Positions 53,125 to 64,000 of a DNA stretch of 64,000 nt are shown here, piece by piece (position 1 is the stretch's first letter; each line of letters opens with the position of its first letter). The translations under genes and the position numbers were made by a program. Origin of the DNA: Apricaphanius iberus (Eukaryota > Chordata > Actinopteri > Cyprinodontiformes > Aphaniidae); assembly GCA_028564705.1 (NCBI GenBank), contig JAPXFQ010002467.1, positions 1,635,283-1,699,282 on the forward strand, given 5' to 3'. The notes under the pieces are model-generated. The model did no database searches. It was not told the origin of the DNA and saw only the letters and a program-made list of their open reading frames with translations.

Positions 53125-56100
53125 TCAGTGCTGTGCAGCAGCTTTAGCTGAGGAGAGAAAAACAAAGTCTCAGAGTCACTGCAGTCTCAAGAAGAATGTG
53201 TAGAATAAACATTAATAAACTGCTTTGGATGTTTGCATCTCCCACAGATATCGAACAAAGTGAGGGATAGATTTGGTTTCCTTGTTACCTTCAAAGGTTT
53301 TGTTTTGCTACATTAGTTCAACACTGGGCTTTAATACGATATCTCTCAAAAAAACAATAACAAAAACAACAACAAATGTTGCCTTTTTTTTACCTAAAGT
53401 TGGAGATTTTACTATTGTTCATTCTTAAGATGCCGTAGAAAAAGAACTTTGCAGATAGATCAGCACCCTACAGTGTCACAAGTTACAAAAACTTGAAAAA
53501 CTTCTACTCAGCAAGATCTTTGTGATTTACTGTAATTAATGAAAAAGTAATAAGTAAAATGTCTTTTAAAATGTATTGGGCAATCATAACGATGTCTAGA
53601 ACATGAGTAAACATTAGCAGTGTAATGGTACACAATAATTGTAGTTTGGTACGATTTCTTTCATTCAAGAAAAGTACAGTAAATACATATGTACATATGA
53701 CTTTTATTTTTGATCAGTGTTAGAGAAATAATGTTTTTTCCAGTCCTTTTAGATAGACAGAGAGCTGATAGCTGGTTCTGGTTCAATTTTAAAGCTGCGC
53801 TGCAGAACGTTGCACTGCGCTCTGAACCGGGCTTGCCATCGGACGTGTAAGCAGCACGTTACAGCAGCAGCACATTACAGGAGCAGCACGTTTCACTCGC
53901 GTATTCTGTTGCTTGGCCCTTTCCATCGGGGGCGTATGAGGAAAGTAGCAGCAGGGAAGCAGCTGTCACAGAGATAGCACGAAATCACTCGATTTGAATG
54001 GGGTAAAAAAAAAAAAAATCACTTTCATAAGTAGCATAAACTCACCATCTTGCCCCAAAACAGCAGATACATCACTCCATAATTTATCCTCCTTGTCATT
54101 GTCTTTATAAAAAATGTGATTGGGGTAAAACATGATTGAGTGCTTCTCCAATTCAATGATCAACCGTTCGCCACCATGATGAAACACAAATGAGACCCTC
54201 CGGCAAGGTACTGACCTCTCACTGGGCCGCACAGGTAGTGAACTTTTTTACGGAAGCAACCAGAAAGCAGCACGCTTCTTTTATTTTGAAAATTTCTGGA
54301 TACCGCAGCTTCTGATTTCCTGCCTTACCCTATTCAAAATGTGGAAATGTACACGTTTCAGAGGCGTACCACGTAGAAAATAGGACTGCCGCGTATATTT
54401 AGAAAGGTGCTGCAACATGACGCTCCTGTGCTGTTTTCGCCTCTGATGGAAAGGATTCTACTGACTACAGTGGTGGCTATCAGCTGCGTATGACGTGCTG
54501 CTGCTGTGACGTGCTGCTGACGCGTTTGGTGGAAAGGATTGGTGAGTTCCATGCATAAACATTCTGCATGTGAAAACGCTACAGCTGTATTTGTTGGCTA
54601 CACAAGCATACTGAATCGACAGGGCAGTACTGAAAAATCTAAATAGTAATACAGGTACCGTTGCACACTGTTGGGAGTAACGGCATTTAAATATAACTGC
54701 GTTAATGGACAGTTTTTTCTTTGTTTCATTTTATCCACAGCTGTCTGTCTCAGTTTTGCACTTTACTGAACATTGTGTGATTGTGTATTTACAATATTTA
54801 CTTTTTGTATATTTTTATTTTTCTGCATACAGCTTTAATCTTATTGTGTCAAGTTAAAATACTTAACGTCCTAAAATACTGTCTATATTGTGTTTTATTA
54901 TTCATCATTCAGTTAAAAGCTCTTTCACCTTATAGATATCTGTGTTACAGAAATAACGCCACAGTTGCTTTGCTGAGTAACTAATTACTTTTAAAGTGTA
55001 GTAACTGAGTTACTAACTCATTTACTTTTAGGAAAAAGTCATTTGTAACTATAATTAATTACTTTTTTAATGTAAGATGCCCAACACCACCGTTGCACCA
55101 CTAGTACATGTGGACTTTTTGTGCAACACAATACACATGTACAAAATGCAAAACAGAACGTCTTATATTTAATAAATAAAAATGCTTAAAAAACACACAA
55201 AGAATTCTTTGTCCGGGTTTTCCAGGGTTAATTCTGCTCTAGTGTGTTATCACTCTCTGCTGTTTATATTTAAGTTTCCAAGCAGCAGAAGAAATCAGGA
55301 AAAATAGAAGGTTTTGAAAACGTATTCAAACACTTTAAGCTTTCTGTACATTTTATAATGTTACAACAACAAACTGTAACGTTATTAATGTGATTTAATT
55401 TTAATGCCTACAGCATGATGGTGCAACTATCATCTGGGCTGTCAGCGTGGGTAAATGCTCATGTTTTGTTAGTTTTAAACTCTGAAATCTTAACATGTTC
55501 AATGGAATGGGATGTTTCATAACCTACTCCTGGTTTAAACACGCCCACAACTTTATCCCTGACCTCTCTGCTGTATTCCTTGGTTTTCATGATGATGACT
55601 GAAGTTGGAAAACTTTTGCAAACCTTAGCATTTGTTATTTTTTTCTTCTTTCCACACAGGAAACGGTGAGACACACACAGGCAGCACCAAACACCAACTG
55701 AATCCAAAGACCAGAACATTTTCCCAAAGGAGCATTTTAACAAGCTAAACCTTTTCACAAAGACTGTAGATGAGGACTGTATCTAAAAAAAATGGAACAT
55801 TAAATAAGTTCTAATATTAATTTAGATCTTATTCTGACTCATGATCAGAACCTTGAGCCTCAGTTTTATGGATGGATTAAAGATCAATTTAAAACTATGA
55901 TCTTTAAATGTAACTGGTAATTTGCTGTGCTGTTTTGACGTTTTTTTTTTTTTTTATTAACCTAAAGGTAAACTGAACATGGCTCATACCTAATAAACAA
56001 GTTCAAAAAGTCTTTGTGAAATCTGCTCCTTGACCAAACAAGCACCCAGAAGAAAGAAACACAGTGGACACGCGCACAGATGTTTTGAAGCTGGTAAATA

Positions 56101-57277
56101 TTCAGGTATTTAAACGCTCAGAAAGTTGCCATCTTTAACAGTCTGATATCTCTATCTCATCCATCTGTGCACTGTCCTCACTCACAAAATATATATATCG
56201 CAGCACAAACAACGACACCTTTAGACCACAGAGGAAGGTCAGGGTATGTATACCTGGAATGTGCATGTTCAGCAACTCTCCAGCCACTCCGTCCCTACAC
56301 ACCAGGGACAATGATAGGGTCACACTCTGAGGCACCCATCTGGGTCCATCTTAACATGCACCTATGTGCTACGGCGTGTGAACCACCTTAGGCCTCGAGA
56401 GTCAAGATTAAAGTTCAAATCTTCACCTCTGTAAGGTTTTTTGTTTAAATGCAGCTCTTGTAAATTTGTGGTTAAGCACCACCAGGAGGAGCTGTTTCTA
56501 ACTTACAACTATTACATAAGGATTGATTAACATTTTAAAGGCCTACATAGGTTATAAACGTATTCACCTCCTTTGGATGTCCGTTCCCTTTAATACTTTT
56601 GTAAATGAAATCATGATCAATGTAAAATTGTGAAAATAATGAATTTTGGGCTTTTTACATCAAGCGCATTTTCTTTACTTTGTTTTGTAAAAATCTGATT
56701 TCAACTTAATATTTTAGTTAGTTTGCTTTTGCAAATTCTTGTCAGAAAGCAAAATTATGTTGTCCTTGAAGATATTTACAGGAGGAGACATTCAAGGGGA
56801 ATGAATACTTCTTTATACACATTGTCTATGATGGCTTGTTCAATGGACGACATTTATTTGTTGTATTATACTAACTAACTAACCTGCGACCAGTTTGCTC
56901 TTGCGTGAAGCCTCTGAGGCCAGTGCGTAGGAGACGCTCATGATCCTCTCCTGCTGCTCCATAGCAAAGTCCAACTCATTGAGATCAAGTGATGCTGAAG
57001 GCTGGATTTTCTGAACACTAGAAAAAAATTAACAAGCAAATATGTTTTTTTTATTTGTTTTTTTTGTGTGAAATCCAGCTGTGTCGAGTCAGTTTTACCA
57101 GAAAAAGAAAAAGTCAGGAAGTTACAGACCAAGGCCTGGATACCTGGACTTTGTGAGAATGTTCTTGATGCGCTCAGCCCGACGGGAGCGTTCCTCCATC
57201 TCCTCGGGAGTAAGAGGCTCCTCTGGATCCGACTCCACATAGCGCTCTGGGATGAGAACTTTGTTGGGTTTGGATAG
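53125..57277 (-). CDS. plekha7: PLEKHA7-type protein, last three coding exons (partial gene)
   Basis: On the - strand the exons are 57277-57144 (134 nt), 57017-56884 (134 nt) and 53147-53125 (23 nt plus stop), with GT-AG boundaries and compatible phases. The first encodes KPNKVLIPERYVESDPEEPL, then TPEEMEERSRRAERIKNILTKS. The second encodes SVQKIQPSASLDLNELDFAM, then EQQERIMSVSYALASEASRK and SKLVA. The last adds AKAAAQH and TGA. The IPERY..DPEEPL.PEE..ER..RVERIK block and the QERI..SYALASEAS block are typical of the C-terminal part of PLEKHA5/6/7 PH-domain proteins; PLEKHA7 binds p120-catenin at the zonula adherens. The paralogue call rests on smap lying next door in tail-to-tail orientation. 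Upstream exons (WW, PH, coiled coil) are outside the window. Teleost a/b copy not resolved. Confidence 0.85.
53822..54548 (-). mobile_element. Degraded DNA transposon with MADF-domain ORF in plekha7 last intron
   Basis: Long imperfect terminal inverted repeats face each other: AGCAGCACGTTACAGCAGCAGC near 53850-53872 and its near-complement GCTGCTGCTGTGACGTGCTGCT near 54499-54520, with matching flanks. Inside, - strand 54232-53966 encodes ERLIIELEKHSIMFYPNHIF, YKDNDKEDKLWSDVSAVLG, a clear MADF (Myb/SANT-like) DNA-binding domain with its conserved Tyr-Lys-Asp and Trp. PIF/Harbinger transposons carry such MADF/Myb-like companion proteins, so this is probably a Harbinger derivative that lost its transposase. 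The frame is short and ends in a poly-Lys/Phe run; likely not functional. Confidence 0.6.
54549..55317. other. plekha7 last-intron sequence, nothing recognised
   Basis: AT-rich intronic DNA between two transposon relics. No exon-like open frame with splice sites was seen. Confidence 0.6.
55318..55760 (-). mobile_element. Tc1-like relic: transposase N-terminus and 3' end
   Basis: On the - strand, 55590 down to about 55486 encodes MKTKEYSREVRDKVVGVFKP, GVGYETSHSIEHV, the N-terminal helix-turn-helix of Tc1 transposases (family start MKTKEL..EVRDKVV..). At 55320-55400 the typical terminal sequence of this family is present (GTATTCAAACACTTTAAGC, then ATGTTACAACAACAAACTG). Most of the catalytic domain between is deleted. 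Located in the last plekha7 intron. Confidence 0.7.
56557..56813. mobile_element. Tc1/mariner-type MITE, 257 bp
   Basis: The ends are inverted: AACGTATTCACCTCCTTTGG on the left and, complemented from the right, AAGAAGTATTCATTCCCCTT, continuing GGATGTCC / GAATGTCTCC. TA flanks both sides (56555-56556 and 56814-56815). No coding capacity. It sits in the last plekha7 intron. Confidence 0.65.
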
Positions 57278-57509
57278 CTACACGTTGGACAGAAAGGCAG
57301 AGAAAAGTTGTTAAATCTGCCCAACGGCCAACCAAACGTAGAATCATGGTGACTACAATCTTCCCGAAGAACCGAAGCAGATGAGTTTTTAAGATACCAT
57401 TTTGACTGGGATATAGAACGATAGTTTTTCCCTTTGAAAACAATGTAAAAATGTGGGCTCTTGTTGTAATTAAGGTCAAACAATTCATACATGCTGATAG
57501 TTGTCTGGA

Positions 57510-57820
57510 TTGTTACACTACAGAAACAGCAGAGGGCGCCAGAGTGACTTCTGTGCAGTGATCATGCTCTCACAGCATGTGGAGAAAAAAAAAAAACAAA
57601 TGGCTGTACGTCGACTTTGTGAATGGATCCTCTCGGCATGGGATGACGAAACATCAGACAGTATCATCAATGGCTGTAATAAGCGCTTCATATCTAATGC
57701 GTTGGATGGTAGTGAGAACGACGTTGCGTGGGAGGAGACATGACCGCAGCTTGACAGTGAAAGTGAGCACAGCGAGACAGAGGATGTCTGTCAGTAAACA
57801 CCTCTTAACAAAGTTCTGAT
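57510..57820 (+). mobile_element. Pogo/Tigger-like transposase C-terminal relic
   Basis: The + frame at 57600-57743 encodes RRLCEWILSAWDDETSDSII, NGCNKRFISNALDGSENDVA, WEE. This resembles the C-terminal WI..AW..I....I..SFKKCGISNALDGTEDD segment of pogo/Tigger-type transposases common in fish. Flanking sequence shows no intact catalytic domain. It lies upstream of the plekha7 exons on the opposite strand. Family call tentative. Confidence 0.45.
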
Positions 57821-58411
57821 AGTTTGCATTACAATGGTCTGCGAAAAAGGGGAGTTGTCTTATAATTAAGGTTGTCCTAGATTCAGATCAATACAGTAAA
57901 CATATTTATAGCTCTAATTAGCAGTTTGGACATGCTCACAGTGAACATCTTGTGAATTTTGGGCTTTTTACATGTTTGAATAGTTCTTTTTTTCAGGGTG
58001 AAATGACCAGAAAAGAAACAACCTAAAGGAATTTTAAAAACAAACCTGTAGCACAAGTTTGAACAAAATGTGGATTATTTTTAATCTCATTTTACATGGA
58101 GGCTCAAATACATAGAACAAGTACTATTAATAATCGGTAAATGTCAGCAAGTTGGCATCCAGACCAAACTTTTCTTTTTTTGTAGCCGTGAACAGTCTTC
58201 TGGCATCATTCTGCCTGGAGGCGGGACCATTCCTCTAGTCAGGATTGGTAGAAGTAATTAAAGCTCCATAGCTTCCTGCTACTGATTTAAGCATAATCCT
58301 ATAAAAATGGCCACAACCATTTCTAGAAACTTCACTTAACCTGATTTATCCTGTTAGAATTGTGCCTGATTTTGAACCTTCTGCACCAAACGCTCACCAA
58401 CTATTAAAAAG
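57821..58411. other. Intronic DNA before the Tx1-clade LINE
   Basis: No gene, exon or clear repeat recognised; presumably a plekha7 intron. Confidence 0.5.
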
Positions 58412-58429
58412 TTCTTCTTCTTCTTCTTC
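58412..58429 (+). repeat. (TTC)6 microsatellite at the 5' edge of the Tx1-clade LINE
   Basis: Six perfect TTC units end exactly where the LINE-like 5' UTR begins (GAGCGGAAGTGG). It could be the pre-existing target or the outermost LINE bases. Some Tx1-clade families are known to insert at defined microsatellites, including (TTC)n. Confidence 0.7.
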
Positions 58430-58604
58430 TGAGCGGAAGTGGAGTGGAAGGAGAGAGAAAGCGTCTTGAGTGAGTGTTGTTTTTTCCAAACTTTTCTAGT
58501 TAATGTTTGTCTTTTGATTTCGTGTTTGTGCTTAAGTTTTACGTGTTTTTTTGTTATTGTTAGGAGGTAGTGGGCCAGCCTGGGCGGCGATTTTCGCCGA
58601 CACC

Positions 58605-60002
58605 ATGGCTGGTACAGGTGGCTTCGCCACGCTCACCAGGAAGCATGGTGTTAGAGTAAACACCGGCTTTTCGTGCAGCGTGGAAGAAGTCGCGTTAGCG
58701 GTGGGAGAGGTTGTAGGACACAGCTCCGTGAAATCCGCAGCGCGGATGAACGGGGCTGTGGTTCTTTTTGTGTCAAAGGTGGAACTTGCGAACAAACTAG
58801 TTGAAGAGGGCATCACGGTGGGGGGGTCAATTGTACAGGTTGTACCGCTGGCACAGCCAGCTACGCGGGTCATCCTGTCGAATGTTCCTCCTTTCATCAG
58901 CGATGATTTTTTAAGGAGAGAGCTTTCTAGACATGGGAAAATAGTTTCCCCTATAAAGAAGGTGTTGTCTGGATGCAAATCACCTTTGTTAAATCATGTC
59001 GTCTCACACAGGCGTCAGGTCTTCATGATTCTTGCAAATAAATGTGAAGATCTCAATCTGAGACTTCATGTTAAAGTTGATGATTTTGATTATATTTTGT
59101 TCGCTTCCTCTTCTACTATGAAATGTTTCGGCTGCGGGGAAGAAAATCATGTTGTAAAAATGTGTCCCAAAAGAACAGAATCGGGCTCAAATAGGGGGAA
59201 CATCGTCTCCTAGCAACGCCTGGAGCAGTACAAGCAGTGCAGGGAGAGGAGAGCCGCCACAGTCATCTTCTGACGCGGCCGGATCCAGTGTTACAACCGA
59301 AACTAGTGAAAACAACAGTTCAGGGAAAACAATAGGTGAAGCTAGTGCGCCAGAGTGTGAAAAAACCCAGCCAAGAACGGCAGAAAAACGGTATGAAAGA
59401 GAGGAGGAAGCTGTGGCTGGAGAACCAGTGGAGAGGAGTAGTGTGGTAGCAGGGAGAGAAACTGAAGCCAGTACTAAAGATGCGGAGAAGTCGGAGAGTA
59501 GTGCTGGGGGAAAAGAGGAGGTTGAGGGTGAGTGTGAGCCAAGTGGTGAGGAAGAGAGTAACAGAACCTTTAAAAAAACAGCTGAAGAAATGGAGGTAGA
59601 GGTTCCTACTTCTGTTGAGAAAAAAAGTTCAAAGAAAAGAAATGTGTCTACTGAGCGAACAGTTGAAACAAGAAGCGGTGCAAAAAACAGTAGACAGATT
59701 GGCCTGCATCAAGATCTGTCAGATGAGAGTGACTGTGAGAGTGTTTTTTTGACATAAGTGACGTGTCACTAAGTCATACCTCAGATGGGAAGGAAAAATT
59801 GTACCCTGCTGCAGCAATTAAAAATTTTCTAAATGAAACAAAGAATATGAAGGGGTTGAATATTGAAACTTTCTTCCCTGATGTAAAAGCCTTTTGTAGA
59901 TCCGTGAAATGTCATATTGCAAACAAGGAAAAGACCAGTTTGACAAATCAAGAGATATATAGACTGAAGAAACTGTTGGGAAAAATAAGAAAACAGCATT
60001 AA
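58605..60002 (+). pseudogene. LINE ORF1 (CCHC nucleic-acid-binding protein), two frameshifts
   Basis: The chosen ATG at 58605 has a good Kozak context (CACCATGG) and opens MAGTGGFATLTRKHG. A single CCHC knuckle, C-X2-C-X4-H-X4-C, is encoded at 59124-59168. The frame stops at 59213, shortly after a run of five G. The adjacent frame then stays open to 59757 and encodes a Glu/Ser-rich segment, and the original frame resumes to 60002 after a run of seven T, ending with a Lys-rich helix (EIYRLKKLLGKIRKQH). The middle stretch is therefore offset by one base at both ends. In Tx1/L1 elements ORF1p coats element RNA. The order (RRM-like region, knuckle, acidic linker, basic tail) fits one broken protein, not three genes. 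Confidence 0.75.
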
Positions 60003-60074
60003 TTTATGAATATCATGACAAGTGATCTAATCCTACTGGTGGTTATTTTTATTACCTTTCAGTTTTTTCATATC

Positions 60075-63000
60075 ATGGCTGCTATGAATAATTTTAAGGT
60101 GTGCTCTTTAAACATAAACGGGGCAAGAGATCCTAGAAAGAGAGCAGTGCTTTTTGAGTTACTGAAATGTAAACGTATGGATGTGATCCTCTTACAGGAA
60201 ACTCATAGCGATGATATAAATCAGGTTGAGTGGAACAAAGAATGGAGAGGAAGAATTTTTTTCGATCATGGGTCATCGGCAAGTGCGGGAGTGGGGGTTT
60301 TATTTTCTGAGACCTTTTCACCAAACTCGGTGAAGGTTGAATCCTTTGTTAAAGGAAGAGCTTTGGCTGTAACAGCAAAATTTGACCTTTTTACAATCGT
60401 TGTTTTAAATATTTATGCTCCTAATGTAGGAGCTGACAGGGTAAAATTTTTTGATATTGTAAATGAGAAAATGAAAAATATTAATGTCACAGATTATTTA
60501 TTTCTGGGGGGTGATTTCAATTGCACGGTAAACGAGAGTCTGGATCGGAACCATATAGAGCCTCATTTGCCGTCAGCACGCATCCTGAAGCGGTTGATCT
60601 GCAACCATAGCCTGGTGGACGTGTGGAGAAGGATGCACACTGACTGCAGACAGTATACATGGTCCCACCACAATGAAGGTAGAATCTCTTTAGCTCGGTT
60701 GGATCGATTTTATGTTTTTTCACATCATTTTAATGTTTTTAGTGAATGTAAAATTTTACCTGTTGGTTTTACCGATCACGCTTTGGTTCAATGCACAGTC
60801 TCTAAGTTGCATGTATCTCCGAAGAGCGCATATTGGCATTTTAATTTTAATATGACTGCCGATAAGGTTTTTAAAGAGGTTTTAGATTTCTATTGGACTA
60901 GTTTTAGGCAGAGAAAAGATGATTTTTTATCTCTGAGACAGTGGTGGGATCATGGGAAGGTAAAAATCAGGCAGCTTTGTCAACAGTACAGTCTTAGTGT
61001 CACACGCGACATCACCAGATCTGTTAGCGATCTGGAGATTGATATAGTGGAGTGTGAGCGATTATGTGAGACCACAGGAAATCAAGGGCATTTTGAAGCC
61101 CTGAAGACTAAAAGGGCCACTTTGGCTAACCTGCTTGATACAAAAGTACAGGGTGCTCTGGTTCGTTCTAGGGTAAAAAACATTTCCCAGATGGACGCTT
61201 CCTCCAGTTATTTTTTTGGTCTCGAGAAGAAGCACGGACAGAAGAAAATAATTCATTCCCTGCTGTCAGAAGATGGACTTGAATTAACTGAACCTGCTGC
61301 TATAAGGCAAAGGGCAGCCAGCTTTTATGCCTCTCTGTATAAGAGCGAACAGACGGATAATGGAGATACGCTAAAAGATTTTTTAACTGGACTGCCGAAA
61401 GTTTCGGATGGAGTGAATGCCATGCTGGCTGAACCTCTGTCAGCAGCTGAACTTGGTGCTGCATTGAATACAATGCAAGGACAGAAAGCTCCTGGCATTG
61501 ATGGATTGACAGTGGAGTTTTATAAAGCATATTGGGACATTTTTTCTAATGACCTGCTTGAGGTTTTCAATGAGTGCCTCAGGTGTGGTGTCCTGCCGAT
61601 ATCATGCCGTAGAGCTGTCATCGCTCTTCTACCGAAGAAAGGGAATCTGCAGGATATAAAGAACTGGCGTCCTGTGTCTCTTCTATGCACAGATTACAAG
61701 ATTCTGTCGAAAGCCTTGGCCTTGAGGCTGCGGAGTGCGATGGAGGAGGTTATCCATCGTGACCAGACGTACTGTGTGTCAGGCAGGTCCATGGTAGATA
61801 ACATCTACCTTATTCGAGATATTTTGGACGTCTCTGGTTCATTGGATGCCGATGTCGGCCTGATCTCATTAGATCAAGACAAGGCTTTTGACCGTGTTGA
61901 ACACAACTTTTTATGGGAAACCTTGGAAGGTTTTGGGTTCAATGCTGGTTTCATGGCTATGATCAAGGTGTTGTATAGTGACATTGAGAGTGTATTGAAG
62001 ATTAATGGCAGTCTGTGTGCTCCTTTTAAGGTGTGCAGAGGTGTTAGGCAGGGCTGTGCTCTGTCTGGGATGCTCTATGAGCTTTCCCTGCGAACCCCTC
62101 CTCTGCAAACTCAGGTCAACTATGGGTGGTTTAACGTTGCCCGGTTGCACCGACAAGTTATTTCTATCGGCATACGCTGACGATGTTATTGTGTTTATTA
62201 AGAATCAATCTGATATAAAAATTCTGACTAATGTTATCAGTAAGATTGAAACAATATCTTCTGCAAAAGTAAATTGGGGCAAAAGTGATGCTCTTTTAAT
62301 TGGAGAGTGGGGAGGTTGTCCCCCTATACTACCTCAACGGTTACAATGGAAGAGAGATGGCCTGAAATATTTGGGTGTATACCTAGGCAACGAAAATATA
62401 ATAAAGAAAAACTGGGAAGGAATCCTTGAAAAGATAACTGATAAGATAGCAAAGTGGCGGTGGATTCATCCACAGCTGTCATACCGGGGAAGAGTCCTGG
62501 TTATAAACAACCTGGTTGCCTCCCAGCTGTGGCATCGGCTGGTGTGCTTAGAACCACCCTGTGATCTGTTAGCAGAAATACAGAAGCTAATGATTAATTT
62601 TTTCTGGGACAAGTTTCACTGGGTACCACAGGCTGTCCTGTTTTTACCCAGAGAGGAGGGGGGCCAGGGCCTGGTTCACCTAGCTAGTAGAGTGGCCACC
62701 TTCAGGTTGCAATTTGTGAAACGGTTTTTATTTGGTCCTCCTGATTTGATATGGAGAAGTGTGACCTGTTGCATTTTGAGGCGTTTGGGAGGTTTGAATC
62801 TGGATTTTGCATGGTTTTTAACGGGTTTTAAATCACAGTTTTTACAAACCTTACCTGTCTTCTATCAAGGTCTTTTTAAAGTATGTGCTCTATTTAAGTG
62901 GACTGGAGGCGAGCACAAATCTTTATATTGGTTATTAGAAGAGCCTCTGATCGACGGTGCAAGATTTGATGTATCCAATCAGCCTCTGCCTGGATTATTA

Positions 63001-63969
63001 AGAGCACTGTATCATTCTGGGATAGTAAATCTAAAAAGACTTGTGCAGGTGGCTGGCACCACGCTTTCAGACGCTGCCAGTCTGGCCTCAGCTCTGAAAG
63101 TCAGCTCTGTCCGTTTAATCCAGATGGCGTTGGATCTTTGGAGAAAGAAAATATCTGAGAAGGAGTGGGCTCTTATGAGGAGGATGGATAAAGGTGGTCT
63201 AACACCAGACCCGTCTGATGACCCTCCGGACCTGTTTCTAACTCTTCCTTTTGTGGACAGTGATGGACCCTTGTTGTGGACTAACTGTGAAGAAAAGTTG
63301 TCTTTTCAAGTTGCAGACAAACAAACATTGTATAAAAACTGTGTGAAAATCATCAACAAGGAGAACCTGAGAGGTAGAACCGCTACAGTGTGGGCAAATA
63401 GACTTGGAGAGTGCGATCCACAGTGGTCAACATTGTATTGTCCTCCACTAAAGAAGAGGACTGGGGACTTACAATGGAGGATTCTACATGGTGCAATCGC
63501 TACCAATTCTTTTTTATCTAAGTTTAATGCAAATGTATCTAACGCTTGCCCTTTTTGTAATTTATTTGAGAGTGTTTTCCATGTTTTTACTGAGTGCAAG
63601 AGGCTTGATCCTCTTTTTAAAATTCTTAGGTCGATTTTTAGCTCTTTTAATATGATTTTTTCAACAACTGTTTTTATCTGTGGGGTAAGGAAGAACAAAA
63701 AATACAAGATCAGGAACAAGGTTTTAAACTTTTTAATAGGTGAAGCCAAGTTGGCTATATATTTGTCTCGAAGAGATAAATTACAAAAAGAACAAGCCTA
63801 TGATGTGGTAACACTGTGGAAAATAAATGTCAGAGCCAGACTAAAATTAGAATTTGCGTATTTCTCTATATGTCAAGACTTGGATAGTTTTGAACAACAG
63901 TGGTCTGAACAGGGAGTTATTTGCGGAGTTTTAAATGGAAAGCTAGAATTGGGTAGCTTTTTAATATGA
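60075..63969 (+). pseudogene. LINE ORF2: AP endonuclease and reverse transcriptase, one frameshift
   Basis: The frame is open from 60006, but the more natural start is the ATG at 60075 (MAAMNNFKVCSLNINGARD). Endonuclease landmarks in order are SLNINGARD, LLQETHSD, NIYAPN, GGDFNC, TWSH, LARLDRFYV and FTDHALV. Reverse transcriptase landmarks are QKAPGIDGL, LLPKKGN..NWRPVSLL, QDKAFDRVEH and GVRQGCALSGMLY; after a one-base shift near 62084-62089 comes the catalytic YADD at 62173-62184. The remainder is open to 63969 and contains the C-terminal CPFC...H...EC motif near 63550-63600. The protein would nick DNA and prime reverse transcription at the target. All expected catalytic motifs are present; the frameshift separates palm motifs B and C, so this copy as assembled cannot make a full enzyme. 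Confidence 0.85.
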
Positions 63970-64000
63970 TGGTGGTTTCTTCTTGACTGTATAGTAATAC

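Larger units (their letters stand above)
58430..64000 (+). mobile_element. Tx1-clade (L1 group) non-LTR retrotransposon, nearly full length, cut by window end
   Basis: A two-ORF LINE with a short 5' UTR starting right after a (TTC)6 tract. ORF1 ends at 60002 and ORF2 begins only a few bases later. ORF2 carries an AP endonuclease, a reverse transcriptase and a C-terminal CCHC-like motif, and ends at 63969; the 3' UTR and tail are beyond the window. Three single-base frame changes, each in or beside a homopolymer, break the ORFs (about 59194-59198, 59744-59750 and 62084-62089). Otherwise the copy looks young. It sits upstream of the plekha7 exons on the opposite strand, hence probably in a plekha7 intron. 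The clade call comes from protein style and domain order. Confidence 0.85.

Overview
The window is vertebrate nuclear DNA, most likely from a teleost fish. Genes are split by GT-AG introns, coding density is very low, and the repeats are teleost types: Rex3-like, CR1/L2-like, Tx1-clade and I/Nimb-like non-LTR elements, hAT, Tc1 and Harbinger-like DNA elements, and tRNA-derived SINEs. No rRNA, CRISPR, phage or virus-derived gene was seen.

Two host protein genes can be supported. smap (small acidic protein, human C11orf58) lies on the + strand at 46061-49327 in five exons and looks complete. The last three coding exons of a PLEKHA5/6/7-family gene lie on the - strand at 53125-57277. The tail-to-tail arrangement matches C11orf58-PLEKHA7 in human, so the second gene is called plekha7. 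In human the next gene on the smap side is SOX6, on the opposite strand to C11orf58. A CpG-rich stretch at 25950-26250 with a consensus - strand splice donor is a candidate sox6 5' noncoding exon, but no SOX6 coding exon was seen.

Layout. 1-30746: gene desert with several DNA transposons (2896-3500, 10890-11541, 11118-11456, 15731-16382, 17120-19030 with nested elements), one SINE, and GC-balanced blocks that could be conserved noncoding elements. 30747-36236: a 700-bp GATA microsatellite forming the tail of a - strand CR1/L2-group LINE, then a rearranged Rex3-like LINE. 36985-44554: an AT microsatellite, a hAT element, nested LINE relics and old repeats. 44555-46060: a 5'-truncated LINE, itself split by an inverted-repeat element, sitting 95 bp upstream of the smap start codon. 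46061-49960: smap. 49960-52690: LINE and SINE remnants. 52690-57277: 3' end of plekha7, with three DNA-transposon relics in its last intron. 57278-58429: upstream plekha7 intron with a transposase relic. 58430-64000: a nearly full-length Tx1-clade LINE that runs off the window edge.

The only functional cellular genes visible are smap and plekha7; they are neighbours by conserved synteny and no shared pathway is implied. Most of the interesting structure is the layered transposon history. Several nested insertions can be resolved to the base by target-site duplications and by host reading frames that become continuous again once the insert is discounted. No unknown defence or metabolic system was found.
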